Positions 24,688 through 37,099 are shown, numbered from the stretch's first letter. The stretch is DNA of 64,000 bases from Oenanthe sinensis (GCA_028671895.1 CM053801.1:10763375-10827374), one strand, 5' to 3'. Program-made: numbers and translations. The notes: a model not told the origin generated them from the letters alone.

Positions 24688-25048
24688 GAAATGGCCCAAA
24701 AATGACACAGATTTATAACGTAATGCCCAAAATGGCAATCACGGGTATAATGACCCAAAATGTCACTCCTTAACGCGAGATTATATAGATTTTTTGTTAT
24801 TAGTGTTCAATTCACAGTTGAGTGAACGAAAATGAGGAGAACGCTACTTCGTGTAGCATTTGAGTTAAAGAAAATGAGCAGAACGCTACTTCGTGTAGCG
24901 TTTTAACCCTAAACTCAACTTCGTATAGCGTTTTTCCGGCATTTAAGTACAAACGCAACATCATGTCACATTTTGGAGTGACAGTTTGGACAATTCCACC
25001 CGGTTGTGACATTTATTGTTCAAATAGTGACACATAGAACCAACACCT
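24688..25048. repeat. Hairpin-unit repeat family, copy 3
   Basis: It begins GAAATGGCCCAAAAATGACAC and ends GACACATAGAACCAACACC, like copies 1 and 2. Three units stand out: AACGCTACTTCGTGTAGCAT (24840-24859), AACGCTACTTCGTGTAGCGT (24882-24901) and CAACTTCGTATAGCGTTTTT (about 24917-24936). The second is a perfect 8-bp stem, AACGCTAC/GTAGCGTT, with a TTCGT loop. This is the best-preserved copy. Confidence 0.7.
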
Positions 25049-27382
25049 CATTCTTTTCATGCTATGTAATCGGCTTTTGCATTTAACTATTGCAAATATA
25101 TACATACTAGTATTAGTTCAGTAGGTGTCAATTGTTAGTTAATTTTATCCATGCTTATCCTCATTTTGTGCAAAGGGTACTGATATCATGGTTTCGGACA
25201 CAAAAAGGAAAGTTTACATGTGAAGTGCATTCGGAGTTCTGGATGCAGGGTTAGTCAAGCCTATACAAATACGAATTGTCATGTCAAAAGTCAAAGACCA
25301 CAATATTATGCCTGTAAATGAATTGAGCTATTCGCGAATAAAACTCGAGTTTTCCTAGTTACCAAGCTTGTGATCTATAAGTAGACGAGCTCATGCCGAA
25401 TTTGACACCTATTTGGCTCGGGCTCGGGCTCGGGCTTTACACCATTTTTCTTTCTCTCCTTACCAATATCTTGAACAATTCAAATATGTTAAAACAAAAA
25501 TCAAATTCCAATCTATCTTAATCATTACAGTGGTTGGAGGTTAATACTGAATAAAGTACCATAGTAGTAGTGTCATAATACCATTAGTCTATTAGACTAT
25601 AACACATTTTTAAACAAAAATACAAGCTCACAAACATTGATTCTTTCATATCTTACATAATCGATTTAGCCAATTATCATTCAGGTGATCATCTCTATTC
25701 ATATATCATTCACCTCTATTCTTCCAAGTTTGTCTTTGCTCGGCTCGGGCAAAACTCAGCTTGGCTCTATTAGTTTACAACCCTACATGATTTCAATATA
25801 TGTCAGAACATTATTTCAGGAACCGCTTGAAGTGTCTAAGAACATTAAAGTGAGGTTCACCCTGTTGGTATTCTCAAGTGGAAGCATAAGAAGGGAGCCT
25901 AAAGAAATTTTTAGCACCTGAGAGAGAAGGTAGGATCCATTCAGTTGATGTGTAATCATTATTTAAAAAGGTAGAACCAATCACTTCCAATATGGAAGTG
26001 CTGGGTAAAAATAAATAAGTGCACCTTCGAACAACAAAGCAACTTGCTTTATCGAAATTGATGAGGAGAGTAAAAGAAAAAATGGTTTTCGTGGGTATTC
26101 AAACGCAATAAGCTTAAAACCTATCAATGCTGGTTTTAGTGCAAGCTTTGTTGGTAGTTGTAGTGTTAGTAGAAATATTCATCTCGAGTTACCCTACCAT
26201 TCAAGTTCCTTTTACAGAAGTGAGGGTTATTGTAGTGGAGCTGAATCCTTTTGTCATCTGGGATGTGAGGAGCCTTGCCTTTTTCACATTAAAGAGGGAT
26301 TGGCCGAAAAATCTATAGATTAGAGTTGCATGCATGCAGCCGCACTATAAAAAGCATTAGATGGAGTTGAGGGACTTAGTTTTAACTGTGACGAGGATTC
26401 GTATAAGTTTACAGAAAGATTAGTAACATATCATACTCCTTTTTATCTTGTAAAGCGTCATTAAGTTTGATGTAGCCAAATATTGTACAATCAGGATAAA
26501 ATCGTTGTCTCTGTTGCATTTTAATGGAGTTTTAGTGTCTTGACATGTTAGTAATAAATCTTTCAGAGAGTGAATAATTAAATTTTTATATATGTCCATA
26601 TTGTATCCTTCCTGGATTTGTGGGATCTAGCATTCTCTTATTGTCTCCCATTTTCTTTGTTAATGTTAAAGCAGCTTAAAGTTATATAATGTTTACATAT
26701 TTAAAAAGTTTGCGAATCACTATAATATCATCACACAGAAGTTCACAGAAGATTTAGGTCCCTCCCTGTAAATTTACAAATTCTTTAACTTTCCACAAAA
26801 GTTATTTTTCCTTCTTTTCATATGTGGGGTTTACAGGCTACCAATAAAATCTGTTATGTGCTCAAGTGCTTTTTATCCAAGCAGTTTGCTGACATCAATG
26901 TCATTTGGCAGCATAAGGATTACTGCTAAGATTTGATGGTTCTCCTGCGCTTTCAGGGCCAAATTTAAAGAGGTTTCCGGCCTTTCCATTCAACATTAAA
27001 AGGTGGCCGTGGCACTAAGTAATTTTTCTTTATTTCTATTGGAAAATGGGGTGACGCCAGCATTAATTGCGAGAAGCGGGCTGGCTTAAGATCAGCCTAC
27101 GGCATTGATTATACACTTGATTGCTTCCGTCTTCTTTCGTGGGTCATGTGTAGCTTAAATGTGTTTGACAACAGTATGCAGGACTAGTTTGGATGCTATG
27201 AAATGAGGTCATATGATTTTTCTGCCTGCCTTTTCTTTATGTTCTAGAGTTCTTTAATGTTCTGGAATTAGAATTATTTTTTTTCCCATTATTTTTGGCT
27301 GATTGCTCTGTTTAGTTTATATATCTACTGAAGTTCCTTCTTAAAGCTCCAAAGTACGAGAATTATATAAAACTTAGTTCTT

Positions 27383-27470
27383 GTTAAAGAATTCACTGCT
27401 CGATATCTGCATAATGTAGAATCTATGTTAAAGAATTCACTGCTCAAAATTTGCATAATGTAGAAGATCT
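27383..27470. repeat. Tandem 44-bp repeat, two units
   Basis: Units 27383-27426 and 27427-27470 share GTTAAAGAATTCACTGCTC, then TGCATAATGTAGAA, with five or so differences between them. Confidence 0.85.
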
Positions 27471-28184
27471 AAAGTGTTCGCATTCAATTAAATAACATAT
27501 GTGTTAATGTTTCTTTGCGGTTAGTTAATTTTGAAGTTATCTGTACCTATCAGCTAAACTTTCCCCAAGGTTTGTAGGGTTTTTGTAATTCTGTATGTGA
27601 AGTTGCACAGCTATCATTTAAGCTGCCCTTTTTAGTTAATTTTGAATCTTTTCATCCCGGTAAACTTAGCTATTCTCTTGGGGCAAATACTAACGACAGG
27701 TAAGGGAATATAAATAGATACTCACACTCACTAGATAGGTTCTTGTCATGAACAGTATATAAATAACTTTTTAGAAGATAATAGTAAAGATAAATGACCG
27801 AGTGAAAATCTGTTCTTGGATGATTCGGTTAGAATAAGATGTTGAAATAGCAATAATTAGGTTGTTCTGGTTTATTTATGAACCCCTGGGTTTTGGGAAT
27901 AACATCGTTTACTGCACTTCAATTTAACATCTTATTTATCTTAAGCTGTACATTGACATGGTTCCACCAGATCCCCTGTTATGGTCTTATATTCACATTT
28001 CATAATTGGATTTCCCATGTGACTCTGTCTCCTAAAAAGTAAAGAGACAAAGACATTAGTGTACAACTTCTAGTTGGTCTGTGGGGTCTTGTTGATCTAC
28101 ATCCTGTTTTTATCGTCAATGTCTAGATTGTTTATGTAATTATATTAAACATACATACACGCATATTGTACTTCATATATTAAA

Positions 28185-28236
28185 AGTTAAAATGTGGGTG
28201 ACTCATTAAGAGTTAAAATGTGGGTGACTCATTACA
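28185..28236. repeat. Tandem 26-bp repeat, two units
   Basis: The phrase AGTTAAAATGTGGGTGACTC (followed by ATTA) occurs at 28185 and again at 28211 without mismatch. Each copy contains GTGACTCAT, which resembles a GCN4/bZIP site, but that is probably coincidence. Confidence 0.9.
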
Positions 28237-29230
28237 ATATTTTGGAACAGGCTAGTTTGAAGCAAATGATGTTATGTCATTGTTCTGAAACTTGCAGACT
28301 TTCAGTGCAGACAAAAGACCACGAGGCATCCTTGGTATGTCACAAGGCTTGGTACTCTAGTACTATACTTTTTCATATTTTGGTATCGTTTTATTGAGAA
28401 GTAGTGCAATGCATTGTATCCTAAGCAACTAAGCTAGATTCCATTGCCTAGAGTTTTAAATAAGATGAAATCCAATAACTTTACTACAGTAACATGATGC
28501 TTAGGCTAAATTTTAATAATAGGCTCTCATATAAATATATTTTTAGCTTTTGTGTATCTAAATCAGTATCAAGTATCAGCCCTCTTTAAAATAGTGTGGA
28601 AGCCACTGCCTTCATTGTTTTTTAATACACCTAATTCTGATCCCCCCCAAGAGAAGCAGATATTTAGGAAGCTATTATAATTATTGCAATAATAATTTAT
28701 TTACAAGTACAGGGCCCTCTGGGGCCTTAGGCGAAGTCCTATTTAGCCTAATGATTGAGACGACCGGGATTTACTAAAATTCATGGATCCATTCTGAAGG
28801 AACATTAGAAACTCACCTTCTTTTTTCCGGACTAATTATGACTTCGACAATTATATGGGGGTTCTTAGAATAGCAGGCAAGTGATTAAGCTACAATATAT
28901 TGCCTGCTAACAATATTTAATATTTACATTACAATGTTACATGGATGAGTATAGGAAAGGCCATTACATGTCCAATCATGCAAAGAATAGTCTCAAGTAA
29001 TTCCATTGGTTCCTGAAGAATTAAGTCAGATCAAACAGATATTAGCCAGCTCAATTTTTTATATATTAGAGCATATATAGGAAACATTGTGATAAATTAA
29101 ATACCAGCTTGCAAAATAACAAAAAATACTAGCTAGCAGAAGTTTATATCAGTAGAGTTAAAAACTCTTCGACAACCATATATAAATCTTAAGCATCTAG
29201 TAGGGATTTGCCACAAATTTAAGTTATGAG

Positions 29231-29483
29231 CTGCCCACTTGGATTCATCATCAATATTATTTCTGGCCTATCTGGTTGTCCTCTTCTTCTTCCTTCATCC
29301 TATCTTCATCAGGATTCTTTCATGGAAATCTTGCATCATATAGTCCAAATTTACAAAAAGCTTCTTAACTTTTCTGGTCACATAATTGATGAATCTGTCG
29401 TCTTGGATTTTGTTAACAACTGTAGAAGGTAGTCCTGGTATAGAATTGCATGCTGCAGACAACTTTTCTGAAGTTATCATCAC
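29231..29483 (-). pseudogene. Unidentified coding remnant with a likely frameshift
   Basis: The minus strand reads EKLSAACNSIPGLPSTVV, then NKIQDDRFINYVTRKVKKLF, then VNLDYMMQDFHERI, and after LMKIG it stops at 29295. Shifting frame by one base near 29310 gives DEDRMKEEEEDNQIGQK and a stop near 29231, a typical acidic protein tail. The composition looks like a real helical soluble protein rather than a chance ORF. I do not recognise the family and found no partner exons. It may be a pseudogene fragment, or a real last exon whose junction I missed. Confidence 0.35.
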
Positions 29484-30909
29484 TTTCCTCTCATATATAT
29501 GGAATTTGTTAGCTGTATATGTATATCAAAACTTGTTTTGCAAAATCAGTTTGGAGAAGCAAGACTTCTATTTATAACTGTTCTTTATTTGCACGTATTG
29601 GCACCAAATGCTATTAACCATTAACCTTAATTAGCGCATAAACATGATTCTCACTCGTTAAGAAATTAAGCAGGGGACATCAGGATGGTTGCTAGGAGCT
29701 TGCTCACTTGCTCAGCGATCATGCAATGAATTGTAGTATAAAAATATTTGGGCAGGGATTAGGTTAATTTGCTAATCAAAGTAACCACTTAAATAGTTAT
29801 TATGAACAAAACGTTATTGCATAATCTCAAGCATTTCAGCATTTTTGAGTGGGCAGGCTGGCTCTGATACATTTACTTTGTTCTGTGGGAGGGACAACAG
29901 TCAATCTCAAACAAATGGTGTGCAAGTAAACTAGTTTCTCAGTTTGAGATATAATTAACCATCTGGTGGCAAAGAAGAACAAAACATTTAGTGGAGCCTG
30001 TATGTCTATTATTGTTGGTAATTCAGAAATGAGAACTGGGGTTCCTAGAAATGGTATCACATGCAGTAAAGCATGTTTTGACCATATATGTGTGCGCGCT
30101 GTAACAAGGTTATGTAAGAACATGAGAAGATCCTAAAAAGTAACAGAAAAAAATCAAATATTTAAAAAGAAAGAGCTGCTCTCTCAAATCTTGCTTCTAA
30201 TTAATTTACAACTCAAGTCCTTAAGCCCTATAATATATTTTATTTAAAAAGAACATTACATGTTCTTGGACTCCGTCAATGTTTTAGATTTGTAGTAATA
30301 CAGGAGTATATGAATGTATAAAAGATGCCGGGTTTTGGTGTAATTTATCCTTGAGAGTTGAGAAAGGCAAAACTCAACTTTTAAGAAGAGCCCCCACTAC
30401 ATGTATTCATAGTTTGTAGTGGTGTAGTGGAGTGTTTCTTGGGTACTTCAAATACAAAAGAGACACACTTCACGAAGTGAAACAAGCAGATCAAATTTCA
30501 AGTTCCTCGAATCACACTTGTAGCAAGATTTTGGAGAATTGTTGTGAAAGCATGAGGACAGCTTTGTATTAGTAATTGGAAATTACCCATTATTAGTTTG
30601 TTGCCACTTGGTGGAAGTAGGAAAGTGACAAATGAAACCATTTATTTCTGATAGACTAAAAACTTTTGGGGAATTTGGTGTCTAATGTTATCTTAGCAAG
30701 GGCGTATACATGTCCATAGATCCTCAAATTATTCGACTTAATTGCCTCCAAGTTAGGGCGATAGTGGAGGAAACAAGGCCTGATGAAGTTTGACAGAGAG
30801 ATTTAGACTTTTAAGTGAAGCTTGTATTTTTAATTTACACAGTTTTTATCTTCAGAATTATGTCAAATCACAATACAAAAAAACCAATAAATGAAAGCAT
30901 ATACAATAC
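29484..30909. other. Intergenic region, no gene recognised
   Basis: A 95-residue open stretch at 29836-30123 (minus) has no known motif and no upstream promoter signature that I can see. The rest is AT-rich without a clear repeat. Confidence 0.35.
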
Positions 30910-31005
30910 CTACATCCGGAACAGGCTCTAGGTACTTACTCGGATTTTTGTCCCATGGTGTATACTGTATCCATTGAACAGCCTCCCCTGCTCCAGGGAT
31001 AAGGT
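30910..31005 (-). pseudogene. Exon-like fragment with intact splice borders, parent unknown
   Basis: On the minus strand, TATGCAG|AC opens and GATGTAG|GTATTG closes a 96-nt stretch. It reads LIPGAGEAVQWIQYTPWDKN followed by PSKYLEPVPDV, without a stop. Residue make-up and borders look like a genuine internal exon. It lies about 220 bp beyond the stop codon of the P450 gene, and I found no neighbouring exons that continue it, so it is probably a relic. I cannot name the parent protein. Confidence 0.4.
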
Positions 31006-31226
31006 CTGCATACATTATGCATGTTTGGTTGGTTTGAATTTAGATAACCATCTAGGTAAGTAGCTGAGGTAGCTAATTGCAATTTACCAACTTCAATCCT
31101 ATAACAGTTACATGCCTGATTTTCGGCATGTAACAAGATATGTATTACTAATTCCCCCTCGAATTTCAATTTGTATTTACATCAGTAGAAATATAGCATA
31201 GATGCACAAGTAGCTATCAAGATTTC

Positions 31227-34033
31227 TTATGATTCTTGATTATGAGTGATCCCAGATTGTGACAGACGTTGAAAGATGATTGGTGCCCCGTATTGAGGAT
31301 AGAGCAACATCAACACTGTTGGTGCGTGTTGATATTGTGGGGACAATCTAAATGTGAATTTTTGTAGGATTATTGTGAGGGTTAGCTTAGCTTGTAGGAT
31401 TGCTAGATTTTGACCAATACATGTTCTCACCCCAATGCTAAATGGCATAAATGCAACAGGGTGATTAGCGGCTCGGGCTATCCCGTCCAAAAATCGACCA
31501 GGGTTGAACTCATTTGCATCGTTACCCCATATTGCCTGATCATGATGAACAGCTAAGATTGGTATCAGTAGTTCTGTCCCTCGTGGGACCTTCCAGCTTC
31601 CTAGCTCCAAGTCAACTTTGGGCCGTCGGATGGTTGCCACTACTGGTGGGTAAAGTCGTAACGTCTCATTTAGAATTATACCCAGCTGCATATCACAAGA
31701 TACAACCCAACATTAGCCTAATAGACTGAAGGTAAAAACAAAATTTCTATTGTTAGGGGTATTTTATGAGTTAGGAAATAACCTAACACACAAGCAAGAC
31801 TTATAGAATAACAAATTTCATTACTTGTAAATTACTCGAGGAAAGGGAAAACCAATCAAGAATTTACCGTCTTAAGCTTGGACACTTTATCTTTGGTGGG
31901 GGCAGCATGTGATCCACACACCTCGAGTACCTCGTTACGTGCCATCATCTGCCATTGGGGGTGCATTGCTAGCAAAACAGTGGTCCATGTCAGCAAATTG
32001 GAGGTAGTTTGCTCGCCAGCGAAGAAAAAGCTCTTGCACTCCTCCACAATATCATGGACAGTTATTGGCGACAAAGCCGGACTGTGATAGGATTCTTTCT
32101 CCTCTTTGATGCTGGCCTGAATCATGAGGCCTAGCAAATCCTTGGGGCCATTTTCCAGCATTTCATTCTCCCAGTTCGCTCTCCTTGATTCGATAACTCC
32201 CACTAAAGACTTCTTGATTTCCTTCTCCAATTTCCAAGATTTCATGTTTCTCTTTGTCGGTAGAAATCTGGCAAGGAAACAGAAAAATCATATGCATCAT
32301 GCATGGATAAATATCTGATGTATTCCGCTGTTTTTGAATTGATTATAAATCTAAATGTGTGTAGGTGGTTTACCTGTAGCCAGGAATGAACACTTTTTGA
32401 AAAGCTTGGGATACCAACGCTAACTGCTGAGCTTGAAGTTTGAAAATGGCTGTGCCCTCTTCATGACTCGAGCCAAATGTGGTTCTGGTGACTATCTTTT
32501 CTGTCAATGCCTGATAGCACTTTGATACTTCTATTTCCACCTCGGCAGACTTGGACAGTTCTGGTAGCCAGTTCTCCAACATTTCGACCACGCTGCTTGA
32601 CACTGCTGGTATCAGGAGCTACAAAAGTCCAAGCCCAAACAAGTAACTAATATATTACTATTGGTAGTGATTTAGTACTCCATATAAAGGAATTTATATA
32701 CTCACTAAGTTATTAGAAAATAACTAGTTGATGGAATACCTTGAGATTATTCATATGGAAGGTGGGTGTGATGATTTTTCTACGGTGAGCCCATTTTTCG
32801 CCATTGAGGCTTAGCAATCCTTCACCTTCTACCTGTTTCATCAGTGGGTGAACCTCTATTTTTTCATAAAGTTCGGACTTTGAGCAGAAAATTTCTCTAA
32901 TAAGTTCTGGATCAGCTACTGTCAGCCGAACTGTGGATCCAAACCACACCACAAATGTTGGTCCTGCAGTTAATTAATATGTATATATATATATATATAT
33001 ACACACACATTGTTATTAAATCATTCATGATAATAAAATTTTACGCATGCAAAAAAAAAACCATAATCGGAATAGCGCAGTCATGTAGGTAGAAGGTATC
33101 AAGTTAGCCGGAGAAAGTAAAGGTAGTGATGGTATAAGACAATCACCAACTCAGAAAGACTACCTGATAGTGTAGACCCTACATTTCACAATGCTGCAAA
33201 AATGATAGCTGACAAAATGTAATATATATACAGAGGAGAGAGAAGAAGACAAAGGAAACTGAGAAGAAGACAACTCAAAATTATATCATACCATCATACA
33301 CAAATGACTTAACTGTGAACAGAAAATCTTAAAATCCTGGAGTAAAGTTAATGATAACTCCATCACACTAGGTAGTTCCAAAAAAATTAATTACTTTCCG
33401 GAAAGATGATGATGGTGATGGTTATAATTTCAAAAGTGAAAGACAGAAATTGCGAAAAAAGGGGAGAAAAAATGAAAAAGTTTTGGAAAAGGGACATGTA
33501 GCGGAATGTTGCTGTGACTTCCAGAGGGATTTTCACATCAAGCAAGATTAACAAGAACTCCAACTCAAAAAAATGCCTTAAACAACAAGAGTAAAATACT
33601 TTGTTCTATACAGACACATGTTGATCAAAATTAAGTTGATGCATCATGTTTTCTTGAACTAACAAGAAACACAGACAAATTTAATCTCATGATCCATGTA
33701 ACGATCATCGATAACTATACGAAAAATAAATAAAAAAGTACCATAAATTTTCTTCCAGTGGTGGTAGAAAGAGAGAACTCTTGGGAGAATATTGTGAGAG
33801 AAAGGAGGAAAAGACATGGAAGAGGCTTTGAACATGAGGCTTCCAATTTCTCTTGCATTGCCTATGAAGAAGTTATAAGGAGGGCCTCTGATTCCTTGCT
33901 TACTAAAATGCTGTTCTATCTTTCTTGGTCTCCACCATAACCTTATAATCATAATCTTAACCACAAAATATATCACCATAATACATACAACCAATGAGCA
34001 CCAGCTGTTGTAGTAAAGCTTATTCATCATCAT
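31227..34033 (-). CDS. CYP734A: Cytochrome P450, CYP734A-type (brassinosteroid C-26 hydroxylase family), five exons
   Basis: Exons 34033-33742, 32963-32740, 32618-32374, 32267-31868 and 31685-31227 join in phase to 539 residues. An N-terminal membrane anchor (about 12-32) is followed by RLWWRPRKIE, a GIRGPPYNFF hinge, and FPPFSHNILPRVLSFYHHWK, a block typical of CYP734A. Then come EKWAHRRKIITPTFHM, the I-helix FFFAGEQTTSN (Thr341/Thr342), the K-helix ETLR (394-397) and the haem loop PFSIGVRTCIGQ with Cys476. Known CYP734A enzymes (Arabidopsis BAS1) inactivate brassinosteroids by C-26 hydroxylation at the ER. Membership is clear from the motifs; the exact substrate is inference, as related CYP72-clan enzymes differ. 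The start may be any of the first three Met codons. A TATA box lies about 155 bp upstream. Confidence 0.93.
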
Positions 34034-34187
34034 CTGCCTCTTCTTCCTTGCCCAACCCGGCCTTCTATATGTATTTATAATACCTTACGTAATATATATG
34101 TATATGAATATATGTTCCTGTGATCTTTATCTCTTTGTCTTTGAAATATAACTAACTGCTTTGGTGAGGACTGAGGGGTGCCTTCTC

Positions 34188-34199
34188 CTATATATATAG
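34188..34199 (-). promoter_or_regulatory. TATA box of the P450 gene
   Basis: The palindromic CTATATATATAG lies about 155 bp upstream of the P450 start. It would place the start of transcription near 34155-34165 and give a leader of about 125 nt. A second TA-rich stretch nearer the start (34090-34112) is a weaker alternative. Confidence 0.55.
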
Positions 34200-34279
34200 T
34201 GCAACAAGGAGCAACTGGAATTTTATCACCTCCCTCCCATTTTACCCGAAGACTCTTTTTTTCCATAATAATTTTTAAT

Positions 34280-35418
34280 TTTTTTTAATAATTATTCTTG
34301 TATTATTATTTTTAATATTTGACTAATTTAAATTTGTAAACAGTTCAACTAATTTAGTGTAATTATTAGGAATAGATAAGAAAATAAATTATTTAATTAA
34401 TTTTTAAAAAATATATATAGAAAAAGAGACCGTTTTATTGAAAAAGAAGAAAGCTTTGTTTGACAAAGCCAACAGCGTAGGGTCCGTCATTTGGAATTTT
34501 GGATTATAAGGGTCAACTAATAGTGTCGTAATCTCGAAATAATAGAACTAAGGCTAATAATAAATATTTAAAATACAATTGCAGAACATTTCAAATACAA
34601 TAAATCGGAATCTCCAAATGAAAAATATAATGCTATATACATGCGAAACAAATCAAATAATGTTTATGTTGTATACATTGCCATCCTTAAATATTAATTA
34701 CTAGCTTATAATCCACGGATTTTTTAATTTTTTTTAATATATTTTAAATGAATTGAATAATTTGAGCGGTGATTAAATTAATATATTTAGATTATATTTG
34801 GTATAAAATTTATATAGATAGAAAATTAATAATATTATATCATTCATGAGATTTAATTAATTAGTTATTATTTTAAAACTTAAAATAGATAAATTAATCT
34901 ATACTATATTATTATAAGTGAAATAGAGTTTTATTTAAATATTCATTTAATATTATAATATTTATGAGATACAATTATGAGTGACAATTTTAAATGAATT
35001 TGATAGATTGATGGTGATTAAATTGAGATGTTTGGATTGTATTTAGTATATAATTTTAATAAAATTTAATATAGATTAAAGAATAATAATATTATATTAT
35101 TAATGAGATATAATCAATTGGTTGTTATTTTTAATAAATTAAAAAGTTTGAATAGTGAAGAAATTGAATTCTGTAAACAAGAGGTAGTTGAATCTCGACG
35201 TATCACGTAATATATTTATATTAATTATTTTTTTAAAATAAATAATATGTATGTTTTTTTAGAAAACATTTTAATTTTTTTAGAAACATTTAACCAACCA
35301 AACTATTATATCAAACCAACAATAAAATCTTGTTTGTTTCGCTTATAATAGTATAGTATAGATAGATAACAAACTAGTGGTGCAAATATCAAATAATCAA
35401 TGTTTGAATACATACATG
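34280..35418. other. Very AT-rich intergenic DNA
   Basis: No ORF or exon is visible. Phrases such as GATTAAATTGAGATGTTTGG / GATTAAATTAATATATTTAG and ATTATATCATTCATGAGAT recur at about 34760-34860 and 35010-35115, so a diverged internal repeat of about 250 bp is likely. Confidence 0.4.
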
Positions 35419-35459
35419 AAATTTTAATAATGTTAAAATTAAAATATACTATTATAAAT

Positions 35460-35491
<32 letters not shown>

Positions 35492-35782
35492 CTTATTTTT
35501 TTAAATTTGAGTAAGTTCAATGCTATCAACTAATTCCTTATTTGAAATTTATAAATTTTACGCACAATAAAATTAATGTTGACAAACTAGAACCCGTTTG
35601 ACTTATCTTATAAATAGTTTATAAATTGAAAAATGTGTAGTGTTGGTCCTTGGGTATGCAAACCTTTGAGCTACAAGCTCCCGGACTAGCCTGTTGCGAG
35701 TTGTGTTAGCTTATTAGAGTAACCCACTCTAAAAAAATCTAAAATTTTAATAATGTTAAAATTAAAATATATTATTATAAAT

Positions 35783-35814
<32 letters not shown>

Positions 35815-36055
35815 CTTATTTTTTAAAATTTGAGTAAGTTCAATGCGATCAACTAATTCCTTATTTGAAATTTATAAATTTTAAACACAACAAAATTAAT
35901 GTTGACAAACCAGAAACACATGTATGACCCATTTGACTTGTCTTATAAATAATTTATAAGTTGAAAAATGTGTAGTGTTGGTCCTTGGCTGTGCAGACCT
36001 TTGAGATACAAGCTCTAGGACTTAGCATGTTGCAAATTGTGTTAGTTTATTAGAG
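35419..36055. repeat. Tandem duplication, two units of about 320 bp
   Basis: Units begin at 35419 and 35742 (offset 323) with AAATTTTAATAATGTTAAAA and share a (TA)n tract, GAGTAAGTTCAATGC, GTTGACAAAC, GTGTAGTGTTGGTCCTTGG and a terminal TTATTAGAG. The second copy runs straight into the MITE at 36053. The sequence after the first copy (TAACCCACTCTAAAAAAAT) resembles the first bases of that MITE, so the duplication may have included its left end. Confidence 0.85.
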
Positions 36056-36390
36056 CATCTTCAACAACCTCACTCTAAAAATGATGTGTCAAGTTAAATT
36101 TAGATAATAGGAGTAAAAATGCACACTCTAAGAAAGTAATCCCTTATTTATAATTATATAATTCTTCTTTTTTGTTATTTAAATTAACTAGTCTATCTCA
36201 TTTTCTAAAATTGTCACATAAATTTTCCACCACCTTTTCAAACTATTGAAAAACCTTTACTCACAAAAAAATATTAATTTTAAATTATAACTAACGATTA
36301 TAAAGAATGTCATTGAAACAAAAAAATTTTTTGATTATCTATCATTTACAAAATAAATATTATATATTATTATAGATAATGGAGATGCTC
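36053..36390. mobile_element. PIF/Tourist-like MITE
   Basis: The left end GAGCATCTTCAACAAC and the reverse complement of the right end (GAGCATCTCCATTATC) form an inverted repeat of 11 bases with one mismatch. GAGCATCTCCA is a common terminus of plant PIF-type MITEs. The flanking triplets (TTA and TAG) do not match, so the boundaries are approximate. Confidence 0.5.
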
Positions 36391-36829
36391 TAGACATTAC
36401 GGAGTACAAACTTATTTTGAGAAGCCAATCGATCAATCATATTCATTTGGTGCGGGTTACTCGCATAATTGTCGGAACTCGGAACCCTCACCGCAAGACC
36501 ATTCTTCAAGATAGACCAACCCGATCCACCGATTTTTTTTTTTAAATTGAAATGCATTTGGATTAAAAAAAATCGTAAACTCGATTTAAATGGTTTGGAT
36601 ATGAGTTTCGATTTTTTTAAATTGATTCAACCCAACCCGAGTAAAAAATATATATGTTAATTTATATATACATTATAGGCTCGTTTATCATTTGTAATTG
36701 ATCAATACCATTGAAGTTGATAGTGATTCATCAGTATTATGTTTCTGTTCAAATTTAAAGACTAAGTTTAGTGTTTAATCAGTCTTTTAATTGTTATAAT
36801 TTAAATATTTAAGACTTATTTGGGATATC

Positions 36830-37018
36830 ATTCTCTTGGTCACGGGTTCGAATCTCACGGGAGGAGAATTTGTGATTATGTCATCTGAGTCAGAACTTGT
36901 CGCACTTGTGCGGTTTACTTGGTTCACGTGGTTTGCAGGCTATTGCGTGAACCCGTGGGTTTACCCAGTACGCACCCAAAAGGTAGCGGCTGCGGGTTTT
37001 CACAGTAAAAAAAAATAA
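36830..37018 (+). mobile_element. tRNA-derived SINE, probably 5'-truncated
   Basis: GGTCACGGGTTCGAATCTCA (36838-36857) contains the pol III B box GGTTCGAATC. Downstream come GTGAACCCGTGGGTTTACCC, then GGTAGCGGCTGCGGGTTTTC, and an A-tract at about 37007-37015, an arrangement seen in Au-like plant SINEs. I could not find a convincing A box upstream, which suggests 5' truncation. The 60-codon ORF over this stretch is incidental. Confidence 0.6.
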
Positions 37019-37099
37019 TTGTAATATTTTGTTGAATTGTGTTCAATTTATTTTTTATTTTCACTTTCAGTTTACTTACTGTTTGATAAAAATTTGTTT

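Larger units (their letters stand above)
25049..29230. other. Intergenic region, no gene recognised
   Basis: Open stretches at 25685-25921 and 26127-26318 have no known domain, and I found no chain of exons that keeps phase. A simple GGCTCG run (GGCTCGGGCTCGGGCTCGGG) lies near 25416-25435. Two minor tandem repeats are listed separately. A fragment at about 28710-28760 (GGGCCCTCTGGGGCCTTAGG) resembles a dispersed plant repeat. Confidence 0.4.

Noticed and set aside
29836..30123. 95-codon ORF on the minus strand
   Set aside because: Hydrophobic and Cys-containing but without a recognisable family, leader or exon partner; length is within chance expectation.
36838..36857. Possible tRNA gene (B-box sequence GGTTCGAATC)
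   Set aside because: No A box, acceptor stem or anticodon arm could be built around it; the downstream A-tract fits a SINE.
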